Positions 1 to 5,147 of a stretch of DNA of 5,544 nucleotides are shown piece by piece. Position 1 is the first letter of the stretch. Each line of letters opens with the position of its first letter. The translations under genes and the position numbers were made by a program. The notes beneath the pieces were generated by a model. That model worked only from the letters and a program-made list of their open reading frames with translations, did no database searches and had not been told where the DNA came from. Origin of the DNA: Schwartzia sp. (in: firmicutes) (lineage in GTDB: Bacteria; Bacillota; Negativicutes; Selenomonadales; Selenomonadaceae); contig JAGAZS010000001.1 in assembly GCA_017939945.1 (NCBI GenBank), forward strand, positions 1 to 5,544. The letters run 5' to 3'.

Positions 1-40
1 AAGTGGTTTGAGCGATTTGTCATCAACCCAAAAAATATAA

Positions 41-69
41 GGCAAGAAATTTCAACTTTCTTTCTTACC
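41..69 (-). terminator. Weak candidate terminator after the cyclase gene
   Basis: Positions 41-49 can pair with 61-69 (one mismatch, 11-base loop) in an AT-rich stem. Read on the minus strand, the stem is followed by a T-rich stretch (a run of six T at about 30-35). It lies about 50 bases past the cyclase stop, where a terminator would be expected. The stem has few G-C pairs, so this is only a candidate. I see no gene in positions 1-115. Confidence 0.3.
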
Positions 70-115
70 TCAAATTTTTATTATGCAACAGAGAGATATT
101 TTTCGAGGGAAAAGA

Positions 116-886
116 TTATTTCAGTTTCGGTGTGATTGCAAAAGCGCGGACGGGCATTCCCGTCGCTCCCTTGATGTTCGGCCATGCGGCGATCAGCAGC
201 GCACCAGCTGGAGTTACGCGGTCGAGATTTTGCAGCACCTCGATTTGGAGCTTGTTCTTGGAAAGCACATAGCGCTCGCAGGCGAGATCGCCGGCCTTTG
301 CCGCATCGGCGGAAGCGTCGGTGTCGAGGGTCTCATGGCCGTTCGCTGCGGCATTCCGTGTCTCGTAGATGTACTTCAGCGCGTCGAGGGACCAGCCGGG
401 GAAGTTCTCGCTACCATCCTCGGCGATGCCGGAGAGCTTGGCCATGTCCGGCCAGTTTTTGCTCCAGTCGGTGCGGAGTGCGACGAAAGAGCCGTCGGGA
501 ATCGGGCCGTACTTCGCCTCATAGTCCTTGACGTCTTCAGCCGTTGCCGCGTAATGGACGTCTTTTTTCACCTTGCCGGTGATGTCAATGACGCAGAGCG
601 GGAAAATCATATCGTGTACGCCGTATTTTTCAGAAAGAGGCGCGTTCTTGATGAAATGCCCCGGAAAGTCGATGTGCGTGCCGAACTGTCCCGGAAACTT
701 GAAAGTTTGGATTAGGCAGTCCAGCATGTCGTTGCCCCAGTCGAAGCAGGTCTTGCAAAGCTCCACTGAGCCATCGGGAATCCCTGACCAATAAGGGCTC
801 TCGTTGTCCATCAAATGCGTCAGATCCACCCATTCATACGCGTCCGAGCGAAGCTCGTCCAGCGTGTCCCAAAGTTTGTAGCTCAT
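116..886 (-). CDS. Cyclase-family metal-dependent hydrolase (kynurenine formamidase-like)
   Basis: A 256-aa protein of the cyclase family (Pfam PF04199 type), whose characterised members are metal-dependent amide or ester hydrolases such as bacterial kynurenine formamidase KynB. The family metal-binding signature is visible as FGTHIDFPGHF, giving His71, Asp73 and His77. A second conserved block, GHETLDTD (His184, Glu185), and the C-terminal IEVLQNLD (Glu216) followed by GATGMP..R also match the family. No signal peptide or membrane segment is seen, so it is probably cytoplasmic. I chose the second ATG: GGAGG (895-899) sits 8 bases before it, whereas the in-frame ATG at 899-901 overlaps that ribosome site and has no site of its own. 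The gene stands alone behind its own promoter. No tryptophan or kynurenine genes are nearby, so the substrate cannot be named. The family assignment is firm; the specific activity is unknown. Confidence 0.92.
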   Translation of the reverse strand: MSYKLWDTLDELRSDAYEWVDLTHLMDNESPYWSGIPDGSVELCKTCFDWGNDMLDCLIQTFKFPGQFGTHIDFPGHFIKNAPLSEKYGVHDMIFPLCVIDITGKVKKDVHYAATAEDVKDYEAKYGPIPDGSFVALRTDWSKNWPDMAKLSGIAEDGSENFPGWSLDALKYIYETRNAAANGHETLDTDASADAAKAGDLACERYVLSKNKLQIEVLQNLDRVTPAGALLIAAWPNIKGATGMPVRAFAITPKLK

Positions 887-894
887 CGTCAACG

Positions 895-899
895 CCTCC
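895..899 (-). promoter_or_regulatory. Ribosome binding site that sets the cyclase start
   Basis: GGAGG on the minus strand, 8 bases upstream of the ATG at 884-886. It overlaps the last base of an earlier in-frame ATG (899-901), which therefore is probably not the start. This removes five residues (MEALT) from the longest possible reading. Confidence 0.8.
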
Positions 900-931
900 A
901 TTTATTAAATCTATAGTTTGATACTGGGATT

Positions 932-960
932 AGTATAGGGTATAGGCGGGGATGTGTCAA
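932..960 (-). promoter_or_regulatory. Near-consensus sigma-70/sigma-A promoter of the cyclase gene
   Basis: On the minus strand there is a perfect -35 TTGACA (955-960), a 17-base spacer and a -10 TATACT (932-937, five of six consensus). Transcription would start near 925, giving a leader of about 40 bases before the ATG at 886. No operator or riboswitch is evident in that leader. The near-perfect boxes suggest strong basal expression, independent of the lepA-hemW transcript. Confidence 0.85.
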
Positions 961-1104
961 GGGCGGAGGATGTATATCGGTTTTTTGTTATTATGTTACC
1001 TGCTCTTCGGCAGGCGGCTTCATCTTGGTCGCTGTCTTGGTCGGTCAGCTTTGCGTCATCAAGTTTTCGCAGGCTGCAGAAAATCACTGTCAGCATGAAA
1101 TGCC
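961..1104. other. Gap without a recognisable gene
   Basis: This stretch lies between the rhodanese remnant and the cyclase promoter. It holds a 5-bp hairpin with a 6-base loop (999-1003 with 1010-1014), without a T-tract on either side in the right place, so it is not a convincing terminator. It also holds a 9-base direct repeat, TCTTGGTCG, at 1023-1031 and 1035-1043. Open frames exist on the minus strand, but none has a start with a ribosome site or a recognisable domain. It may be decayed sequence continuous with the remnant. Confidence 0.5.
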
Positions 1105-1321
1105 TTATTTCTTCCGGACTTCCGCACCCTCGACTTCCTCGGTCCAGTCCATGAGACTGCCGAAATCGTAGATGTTTTTTGTAGCCTTGCTTGGCAAGTA
1201 GGGAGGAGGCGTCTTCCAAGCGGCGGCCCGTCCAGCAGTAAAGTATCAGCGTCTTGTTCTTGCTGGGGAGCTTGTCGGACTTGTCTGCTCGGATGTCTTG
1301 GATGGGGACGCAGATGGCTTG
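1105..1321 (-). pseudogene. Rhodanese-domain gene remnant, 5'-truncated and frameshifted
   Basis: Reading minus from 1321, the frame gives AICVPIQDI, then LILYCWTGRRLEDAS, then LLAKQGYK. These match the end of strand 3 (the usual GHIxGAIxVP region), the active-site loop CxxGxR (Cys, Gly and Arg all present) and the following helix of a single rhodanese domain, which moves sulfane sulfur through the loop cysteine. After TAC the six A residues (1164-1169) throw the frame off. With five A it would continue NIYDFGSLMDWTEEVEGAEV, a normal rhodanese ending, to a TAA at 1105-1107. The N-terminal half (the DVR..EY region) is missing because the hemW stop TAG lies immediately upstream in the same frame. 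There is no start codon with a ribosome site. I read it as a dead fragment left after a deletion. A sequencing error could explain the frameshift but not the missing 5' half. Confidence 0.75.
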
Positions 1322-2458
1322 CTACAGCAGGAACGCTGCAAAGGCCTGATTCCCAAACTTCATGCCAAGGGGGGTCAGGTAAAAATGCGTGGTCGTTTCT
1401 TCCAAAAAATTTTTGGATTTCAGGTCGTCAATGGATTTTTGATACAGGTTTTCCACTTCGCAGCCAAAGACATTTGCAAATTTATCGCGGTCTATGCCTT
1501 CTGCTGTGCGCAACGCGAGGAAGCAAAATTCCTCGATGTGCTTTTCACGGGTGACGGTTTCCTCGGTATGCGCAGGGGATTCGCCGTTTCCAACGGCGTT
1601 GATATATTTGTTGATATCTTTGGTGTTCGCGGTGCGTTTTCCGTTGTGGTAGGAGTGTGACGCCGCGCCGAAGCCGAAATAGGGGCGATCCTGCCAGTAG
1701 CCGAGATTGTGGCGGCAGAGGAAATCATGCCGAGCGTAGTTCGAGATTTCGTAGCGACGGAAACCGAATTTCGGCAAGGTTTCTGACAGATAGTCATACA
1801 TTTCCTCTTCTGCCTCGTCGGAAGGGAGCTCCAACGTTCCGGTTGCTTTTTCCCGGGCGAAGGGCGTGCCGTCCTCGACGGTCAGTCCGTATACGGAGAT
1901 GTGCGTGACGGCGAGATCCATGGACGAGCCAACGCTCCATTTGAGGATGTCCATCGTCTGTCCAGGCAGACCGTACATCAGATCGACGCTGACGTTCACG
2001 ATCAGAGCAGCCCGTGCCCAGCGCACAGCGTCGCGGATGTCCTGCGAGGTGTGGATGCGCCCGATGCGTTTCAGGATTGCATCGTCGAAAACTGACGCGC
2101 CAATGCTGACGCGATTGACGCCAAGCGTCGAGAGCATGGTCATCGTTTCCAGTGTGACGGTGCCAGGGTTTGCCTCGACGGTGAACTCCAGATTCTCCGA
2201 CGTCGGGACGACCGCCTGCACGGTTTGAATGATGCGGGCGAGCAGCGGGATAGGGAGCACGGTGGGGGTGCCGCCGCCAATGTAAATCGTTGACGCTTTT
2301 CCGAACATTGAAAGCGTTTCGCTTTTTAATGCAAGTTCTTTGCAAAGCGCGTCCGTATAGGATTCCATGTCCGCTTCATGACCGGCGGCGGAAGGGAAAT
2401 CGCAGTAGGAGCATTTTTTGCGGCAGAACGGGATATGAATATAAACGTCGTATTCCAT
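1322..2458 (-). CDS. hemW: HemW, radical SAM heme chaperone
   Basis: A 378-aa radical SAM protein, the usual HemW length. The N-terminal CxxxCxxC cluster motif is C12-RKK-C16-SY-C19 and would bind a 4Fe-4S cluster and S-adenosylmethionine. GGGTP (61-65), EANPGT (95-100), DLMYGLPGQ (159-167), YEISNYA (236-242) and HNLGYW (250-255) follow in the expected order, and the C-terminal HemN/HemW domain ends in the typical FLL. HemW was long annotated as oxygen-independent coproporphyrinogen oxidase (HemN). It is now known to bind heme and pass it to respiratory enzymes, and it lacks the extra N-terminal region of true HemN, as here. The start ATG lies one base after the lepA stop with no strong ribosome site, so translational coupling is likely. 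One oddity: the usual SIGxQSF motif reads SIGASVF (118-124), so the conserved Gln is missing. The next sequence downstream is the rhodanese remnant. Confidence 0.93.
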   Translation of the reverse strand: MEYDVYIHIPFCRKKCSYCDFPSAAGHEADMESYTDALCKELALKSETLSMFGKASTIYIGGGTPTVLPIPLLARIIQTVQAVVPTSENLEFTVEANPGTVTLETMTMLSTLGVNRVSIGASVFDDAILKRIGRIHTSQDIRDAVRWARAALIVNVSVDLMYGLPGQTMDILKWSVGSSMDLAVTHISVYGLTVEDGTPFAREKATGTLELPSDEAEEEMYDYLSETLPKFGFRRYEISNYARHDFLCRHNLGYWQDRPYFGFGAASHSYHNGKRTANTKDINKYINAVGNGESPAHTEETVTREKHIEEFCFLALRTAEGIDRDKFANVFGCEVENLYQKSIDDLKSKNFLEETTTHFYLTPLGMKFGNQAFAAFLL

Positions 2459-2459
2459 A

Positions 2460-4256
2460 TCAGTGTATCTTCAGCACGGCCATGAAAGCTTCCTGCGGCA
2501 CTTCGACGCTGCCAACAGCCTTCATGCGCTTTTTTCCTTCCTTTTGTTTTTCCAGCAGTTTGCGCTTTCGCGTGATGTCGCCGCCGTAGCATTTTGCGAG
2601 CACGTCCTTCCGATACGCGCGCACGTTCTCGCGGGCGACGATTTTCGAGCCGACCGCTGCTTGAATCGGGATTTCAAACATTTGCTTCGGGATTAATTCT
2701 CGAAGTTTTTGCGCGAGCAGGCGACCACGATACGCGGCCTGGTCGGAGAATACGATAGTGGAGAGCGCGTCCACAGGTTCGCCGTTCAGCAAGATATCGA
2801 GCTTCACCAGTTTGGACGGCTGGTAGTCGGCCAGCTCATAGTCCAGCGACGCGTAGCCCCGCGTTGTCGATTTCAGTTGGTCGAAATAGTCGTAGATGAT
2901 TTCGCTCAAAGGGATATGATAAATCAGCATGACGCGGTTCGTGTCGAGGTAGTCCATGCTTTTGTACTCGCCGCGTTTGTCCTGTGAGACTTGCATGACC
3001 GCGCCGACATAATCGTTCGGCACGATGACCGTGGCTTTGACGAAAGGTTCCTCTATGAATTCGATATTCTGCGGCGGCGGTAGCTTCGCCGGATTGTCCA
3101 CGGCAATCATTTCGCCCGCGGTCGTATGCACATGGTAAATAACGCTGGGCGCGGTGGTGATCAGCCCCAAATGATATTCTCGCTCCAGCCGTTCCTGGAT
3201 CACGTCCATGTGTAAAAGGCCGAGAAAGCCACAGCGATAGCCGAAGCCTAGTGCGACGGAGGTTTCGGGCTCGAAGACGAGAGCCGCGTCATTTAATTGA
3301 AGTTTTTCGAGAGCGTCCTTTAAATTGTCATAGTCGGCGCTGTCCACCGGGTATAGGCCGCAGTAAACCATCGGCGTTACGCCGCGATAACCGGGCAGAG
3401 GGTCTGGAGCGGGATTTCCTGTTGTCGTTACGGTGTCACCGACGCGAACATCTCGGACGTTTTTCAGGCTGCCCGCTATGAATCCCACGTCGCCGGCCGC
3501 GAGCTGCGGCACCTCTACAGGGGTAGGCTGGAAGCAGCCGACATCTGTGACCTCGAAAACTTTGCCTGTGGCCATCATCTGAAGCTCCATGCCCTTTTTG
3601 ATTAATCCGTCCATCAAACGGATATGAGCAATAACGCCTTTGTACGAATCGAAATAGGAATCGAAAATTAGTGCGCGCAGTGGTTTTTTCTCGTCTCCGG
3701 AGGGCGGGGGAATATGGGCGACAATCGCTTCCAATATATCATCGACGCCAAGACCCGTCTTCGCCGAGGTCAGCACCGCGTTTGATGTGTCGAGGCCGAT
3801 GGCGTCCTCGATTTCTTTTTTCACTTTATCCGGGTCGGCGCTGGGCAGATCGACCTTATTGATGACAGGAATAATCTCAAGGTCGTGTTCCAATGCCATA
3901 TAAACATTCGCCAAAGTCTGTGCTTCCACGCCTTGCGTCGCGTCGACGACGAGAAGTGCCCCTTCGCAGGCGGCGAGGCTTCGTGATACCTCGTAGGTAA
4001 AATCGACGTGGCCCGGCGTGTCGATTAGGTTCAATTCGTAAAGTTCACCGTCTTTCGCTTTATAGGTCAGTCGCACGGTCTGCGCCTTGATGGTGATGCC
4101 GCGCTCGCGCTCCAGCTCCATAGAGTCGAGCACCTGCTCCTTCATCTCGCGTTCGGTCAAAACGCCGGTCCGTTCAATCAGTCGGTCGGCCAGCGTCGAT
4201 TTCCCGTGGTCAATATGCGCGATAATGGAAAAATTGCGTATATGTGTCGTCTGCAT
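2460..4256 (-). CDS. lepA: LepA / elongation factor 4, ribosomal GTPase
   Basis: A 598-aa translational GTPase, standard length for LepA (EF4). The GTP-binding motifs are all present: G1 AHIDHGKST (13-21), G2 RGITIKAQ with Thr55 (52-59), G3 DTPGH (79-83), G4 NKVD (133-136) and G5 SAK (164-166). EF-G-like domains II, III and V follow, then the LepA-specific C-terminal domain (about 490-598), which ends EVPQEAFMAVLKIH. The protein binds ribosomes. Back-translocation and a role in 30S assembly or initiation have both been proposed. The frame stays open 60 codons further upstream, but that extension has no LepA homology and crosses the promoter. The ATG at 4254-4256 is preceded by AAGGAAG at good spacing and gives the canonical MxxxHIRNFSIIAHIDHGKS start. 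It is first in a two-gene unit with hemW and divergent from rpsT. Confidence 0.97.
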   Translation of the reverse strand: MQTTHIRNFSIIAHIDHGKSTLADRLIERTGVLTEREMKEQVLDSMELERERGITIKAQTVRLTYKAKDGELYELNLIDTPGHVDFTYEVSRSLAACEGALLVVDATQGVEAQTLANVYMALEHDLEIIPVINKVDLPSADPDKVKKEIEDAIGLDTSNAVLTSAKTGLGVDDILEAIVAHIPPPSGDEKKPLRALIFDSYFDSYKGVIAHIRLMDGLIKKGMELQMMATGKVFEVTDVGCFQPTPVEVPQLAAGDVGFIAGSLKNVRDVRVGDTVTTTGNPAPDPLPGYRGVTPMVYCGLYPVDSADYDNLKDALEKLQLNDAALVFEPETSVALGFGYRCGFLGLLHMDVIQERLEREYHLGLITTAPSVIYHVHTTAGEMIAVDNPAKLPPPQNIEFIEEPFVKATVIVPNDYVGAVMQVSQDKRGEYKSMDYLDTNRVMLIYHIPLSEIIYDYFDQLKSTTRGYASLDYELADYQPSKLVKLDILLNGEPVDALSTIVFSDQAAYRGRLLAQKLRELIPKQMFEIPIQAAVGSKIVARENVRAYRKDVLAKCYGGDITRKRKLLEKQKEGKKRMKAVGSVEVPQEAFMAVLKIH

Positions 4257-4290
4257 GAAATCTTCCTTTTCTATAAATTTGACTTGTTTG

Positions 4291-4319
4291 ATTATATCAT
4301 TACGACTGCGCACGGGCAA
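4291..4319 (-). promoter_or_regulatory. lepA-hemW promoter with extended -10
   Basis: On the minus strand there is a -35 TTGCCC (4314-4319, four of six), a 17-base spacer and a perfect -10 TATAAT (4291-4296) preceded by TGA (the extended -10 TGn element). Transcription would start near 4284, about 28 bases before the lepA ATG. It stands back to back with the rpsT promoter; the two -35 boxes are 17 bases apart. Confidence 0.8.
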
Positions 4320-4336
4320 GAAGTGAAAAATAACAG

Positions 4337-4365
4337 TTGCATTTTCAAAATCAGCGTGATAGAAT
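4337..4365 (+). promoter_or_regulatory. rpsT promoter with extended -10
   Basis: There is a weak -35 TTGCAT (4337-4342), a 17-base spacer and a -10 TAGAAT (4360-4365, five of six) preceded by TGA (extended -10), which can compensate for the weak -35. The predicted start of transcription, near 4372, leaves a leader of about 30 bases before the TTG start codon. Confidence 0.65.
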
Positions 4366-4387
4366 ACATCGGTAACGAAATTAGAAA

Positions 4388-4396
4388 GAGGGGTGA
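4388..4396 (+). promoter_or_regulatory. Ribosome binding site deciding the rpsT TTG start
   Basis: The sequence GAGGGGTGA is complementary to the 16S rRNA 3' end apart from one position, and ends 5 bases before TTG (4402-4404). The in-frame GTG at 4393-4395 lies inside this site, so it cannot be the start. TTG gives MPNIKS, the standard S20 N-terminus. Confidence 0.8.
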
Positions 4397-4401
4397 GACA
4401 T

Positions 4402-4668
4402 TTGCCGAATATCAAGTCTTCTGTTTTGAGTGTCAAGACCGATGCGAAGCGTCATGCGAAGAACGTGGCGGAGAAGACGCGCGTCAAGAAAGCGTCCCGT
4501 AAGGTGATCGACGCCGTTGCCGCTGGGAACGCGGAAGAAGCGACGAACCTCCTGCACGCGGCCTGCAAGACCATTGACCAGGCTGCCGCGAATCATGTTT
4601 ATCATAAGAACAACGCGGCTCGTAAGAAGTCGCGTCTCGCGAAGAAGGTCAATTCGCTCGCGAAGTAA
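4402..4668 (+). CDS. rpsT: 30S ribosomal protein S20
   Basis: An 88-aa, strongly basic protein (Lys/Arg/Ala rich) of the normal S20 length. The opening MPNIKSSVLSVKTDAKRHAK and the closing HKNNAARKKSRLAKKV are family hallmarks. S20 is a primary binder of 16S rRNA early in 30S assembly and folds as a three-helix bundle. Translation starts at TTG. In E. coli rpsT also starts at UUG, and that codon takes part in autoregulation by S20, so the same may hold here (inference). The gene is monocistronic: its own promoter lies upstream, divergent from lepA, and a strong terminator lies 26 bases past the stop. Confidence 0.97.
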   Translation: MPNIKSSVLSVKTDAKRHAKNVAEKTRVKKASRKVIDAVAAGNAEEATNLLHAACKTIDQAAANHVYHKNNAARKKSRLAKKVNSLAK

Positions 4669-4691
4669 GAAGCTGTTGCATCGTAGAGCAT

Positions 4692-4722
4692 AAACCGCCG
4701 TCACGGATGTGGCGGCTTTTTT
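4692..4722 (+). terminator. Rho-independent terminator of rpsT
   Basis: CCGCC (4695-4699) pairs with GGCGG (4711-4715), with possible inner G-U pairs, followed by C and six T (4717-4722). The preceding AAA (4692-4694) may extend the stem. The T-tract abuts the stop codon of the converging antitoxin gene. Read in reverse, the same hairpin is followed only by TTTATG, so termination in that direction would be weaker. Confidence 0.88.
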
Positions 4723-4910
4723 CATGCCTGTTTTACGGCTTGTTGTAGTTTATATAGCTTCTTTTGTAAATCGTTATAGGCGTCCAATGACATCAGGATG
4801 AGGTGTTTTCCGTTTTTTCGCTGGATGATAAAAGATTCACTGTCCTCATGGGTGCGATTGGCGTATAGGGTAAATTCCTTCAGAAATTCGCCGGAGGTGA
4901 CCGCGGTCAT
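4722..4910 (-). CDS. Phd/YefM-type antitoxin, orphan
   Basis: A 62-aa protein with the layout of a Phd/YefM-family antitoxin. The N-terminal TSGEFLKEFTLYAN corresponds to the DNA-binding and dimerisation fold. The ESFIIQRKNGKHLILMSLDAYNDLQ segment (about 25-49) is the core family signature (strand, turn with basic/Gly residues, strand, then SxxxYNxL). A short amphipathic tail, KKLYKLQQAVKQA, would be the toxin-binding part. It is shorter than typical members (about 80-90 aa). The start is supported by AAGGAAG 7 bases upstream. In known pairs the toxin gene (RelE/YoeB or Doc type) follows directly, but here the rpsT terminator and rpsT, on the opposite strand, lie downstream and no toxin frame is present. 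It could act as a lone repressor, neutralise a toxin encoded elsewhere, or be a remnant. Family call fairly confident; role unknown. Confidence 0.78.
   Translation of the reverse strand: MTAVTSGEFLKEFTLYANRTHEDSESFIIQRKNGKHLILMSLDAYNDLQKKLYKLQQAVKQA
4898..4909. repeat. 12-bp perfect palindrome at the antitoxin start codon
   Basis: TGACCGCGGTCA covers the first codons of the antitoxin gene (start ATG at 4908-4910). Phd/YefM proteins bind palindromes in their own control regions, so autoregulation is conceivable. The position inside the coding sequence is unusual, however, and chance is a fair alternative. Confidence 0.35.
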
Positions 4911-4986
4911 ATAATCGCTTCCTTTCTTGTTGTCAAGAAGATAATTCTGAGTTTCGACAAAAAGTCCTAAATTCCTTTGTATGTGA

Positions 4987-4999
4987 ACTAAAATTTAGT
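4987..4999. repeat. Short AT-rich palindrome in the intergenic region
   Basis: ACTAAA-A-TTTAGT, 6-bp perfect arms around one base, lies between the divergent antitoxin and SPFH genes. The core TAAAATTT recurs at 5013-5020, and a near copy (TAGAATTTG) lies at 5043-5051. It could be part of a regulator-binding region or simply AT-rich sequence. Confidence 0.35.
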
Positions 5000-5016
5000 G
5001 ATTATTTTGTCTTAAA

Positions 5017-5038
5017 ATTTGAAAAACAGTTTTCAAAT
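5017..5038. repeat. 9-bp inverted repeat, candidate operator
   Basis: ATTTGAAAA (5017-5025) and TTTTCAAAT (5030-5038) are perfect inverted arms around ACAG. The right arm covers the proposed -35 box of the SPFH promoter, so a dimeric repressor bound here would block RNA polymerase. The sequence does not match a regulator site I recognise. Confidence 0.55.
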
Positions 5039-5058
5039 GGGCTAGAATTTGGTATAGT
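5030..5058 (+). promoter_or_regulatory. Promoter of the SPFH gene
   Basis: There is a -35 TTTTCA (5030-5035, four of six), a 17-base spacer and a -10 TATAGT (5053-5058, five of six) preceded by TGG (the TGn extended -10). The predicted start is near 5065, giving a leader of about 83 bases. The -35 lies inside the right arm of an inverted repeat, which suggests repression. Confidence 0.65.
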
Positions 5059-5077
5059 ATAAAAGAGTTATCTGAAT

Positions 5078-5140
5078 CTTCCTCGTATTTTCCGAACGAG
5101 GCGCGCGGGTTTGCGCGGAATTTTCACAAAGCGGAGGAGG
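5078..5140 (+). promoter_or_regulatory. Structured 5' leader of the SPFH gene
   Basis: Two directly adjacent hairpins can form. CCTCGT (5081-5086) pairs with ACGAGG (5096-5101), and CGCGC (5102-5106) pairs with GCGCG (5113-5117). Alternatively, CTTCCTC (5078-5084) can pair with the ribosome site GAGGAGG (5134-5140), seven pairs including one G-U. The first hairpin and the ribosome-site pairing use the same bases and so exclude each other. This would permit translational control. The pairings are read directly from the sequence; function is inference. Confidence 0.4.
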
Positions 5141-5147
5141 CAAAGTT

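Noticed and set aside
83..715. Long plus-strand open frame (210 codons) opposite the cyclase gene
   Set aside because: It is antisense to a protein with clear family motifs, has no ribosome site and no recognisable domain; it is a composition-driven shadow.
999..1014. Hairpin as the terminator of the lepA-hemW transcript
   Set aside because: The stem is only 5 bp and is not followed by a T-tract on either strand.
1164..1169. A6 run as a programmed frameshift site rescuing the rhodanese
   Set aside because: A +1 shift would be needed, which poorly fits the usual -1 slippery heptamers, and the gene lacks a start codon and its N-terminal half anyway.
911..1219. 102-codon minus-strand frame as a separate gene
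   Set aside because: It starts at a TTG inside the rhodanese remnant and continues in the wrong frame after the A6 run; the downstream half has no family resemblance.
1794..2345. 183-codon minus-strand frame inside hemW
   Set aside because: It overlaps HemW in another frame, and its Arg/His-rich translation is typical of an out-of-frame reading.
4257..4436. 60-codon N-terminal extension of lepA
   Set aside because: It crosses the predicted promoter and start of transcription, has no LepA homology, and the ATG at 4254-4256 has a good ribosome site and gives the canonical N-terminus.
4206..4502. Plus-strand frame spanning the lepA start and the rpsT start
   Set aside because: It overlaps two secure genes in other frames and has no ribosome site.
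4908..4935. TTGACA-N17-TATATG on the minus strand as the antitoxin promoter
   Set aside because: The -10 would overlap the start codon and transcription would begin inside the gene, leaving out the ATG and its ribosome site.
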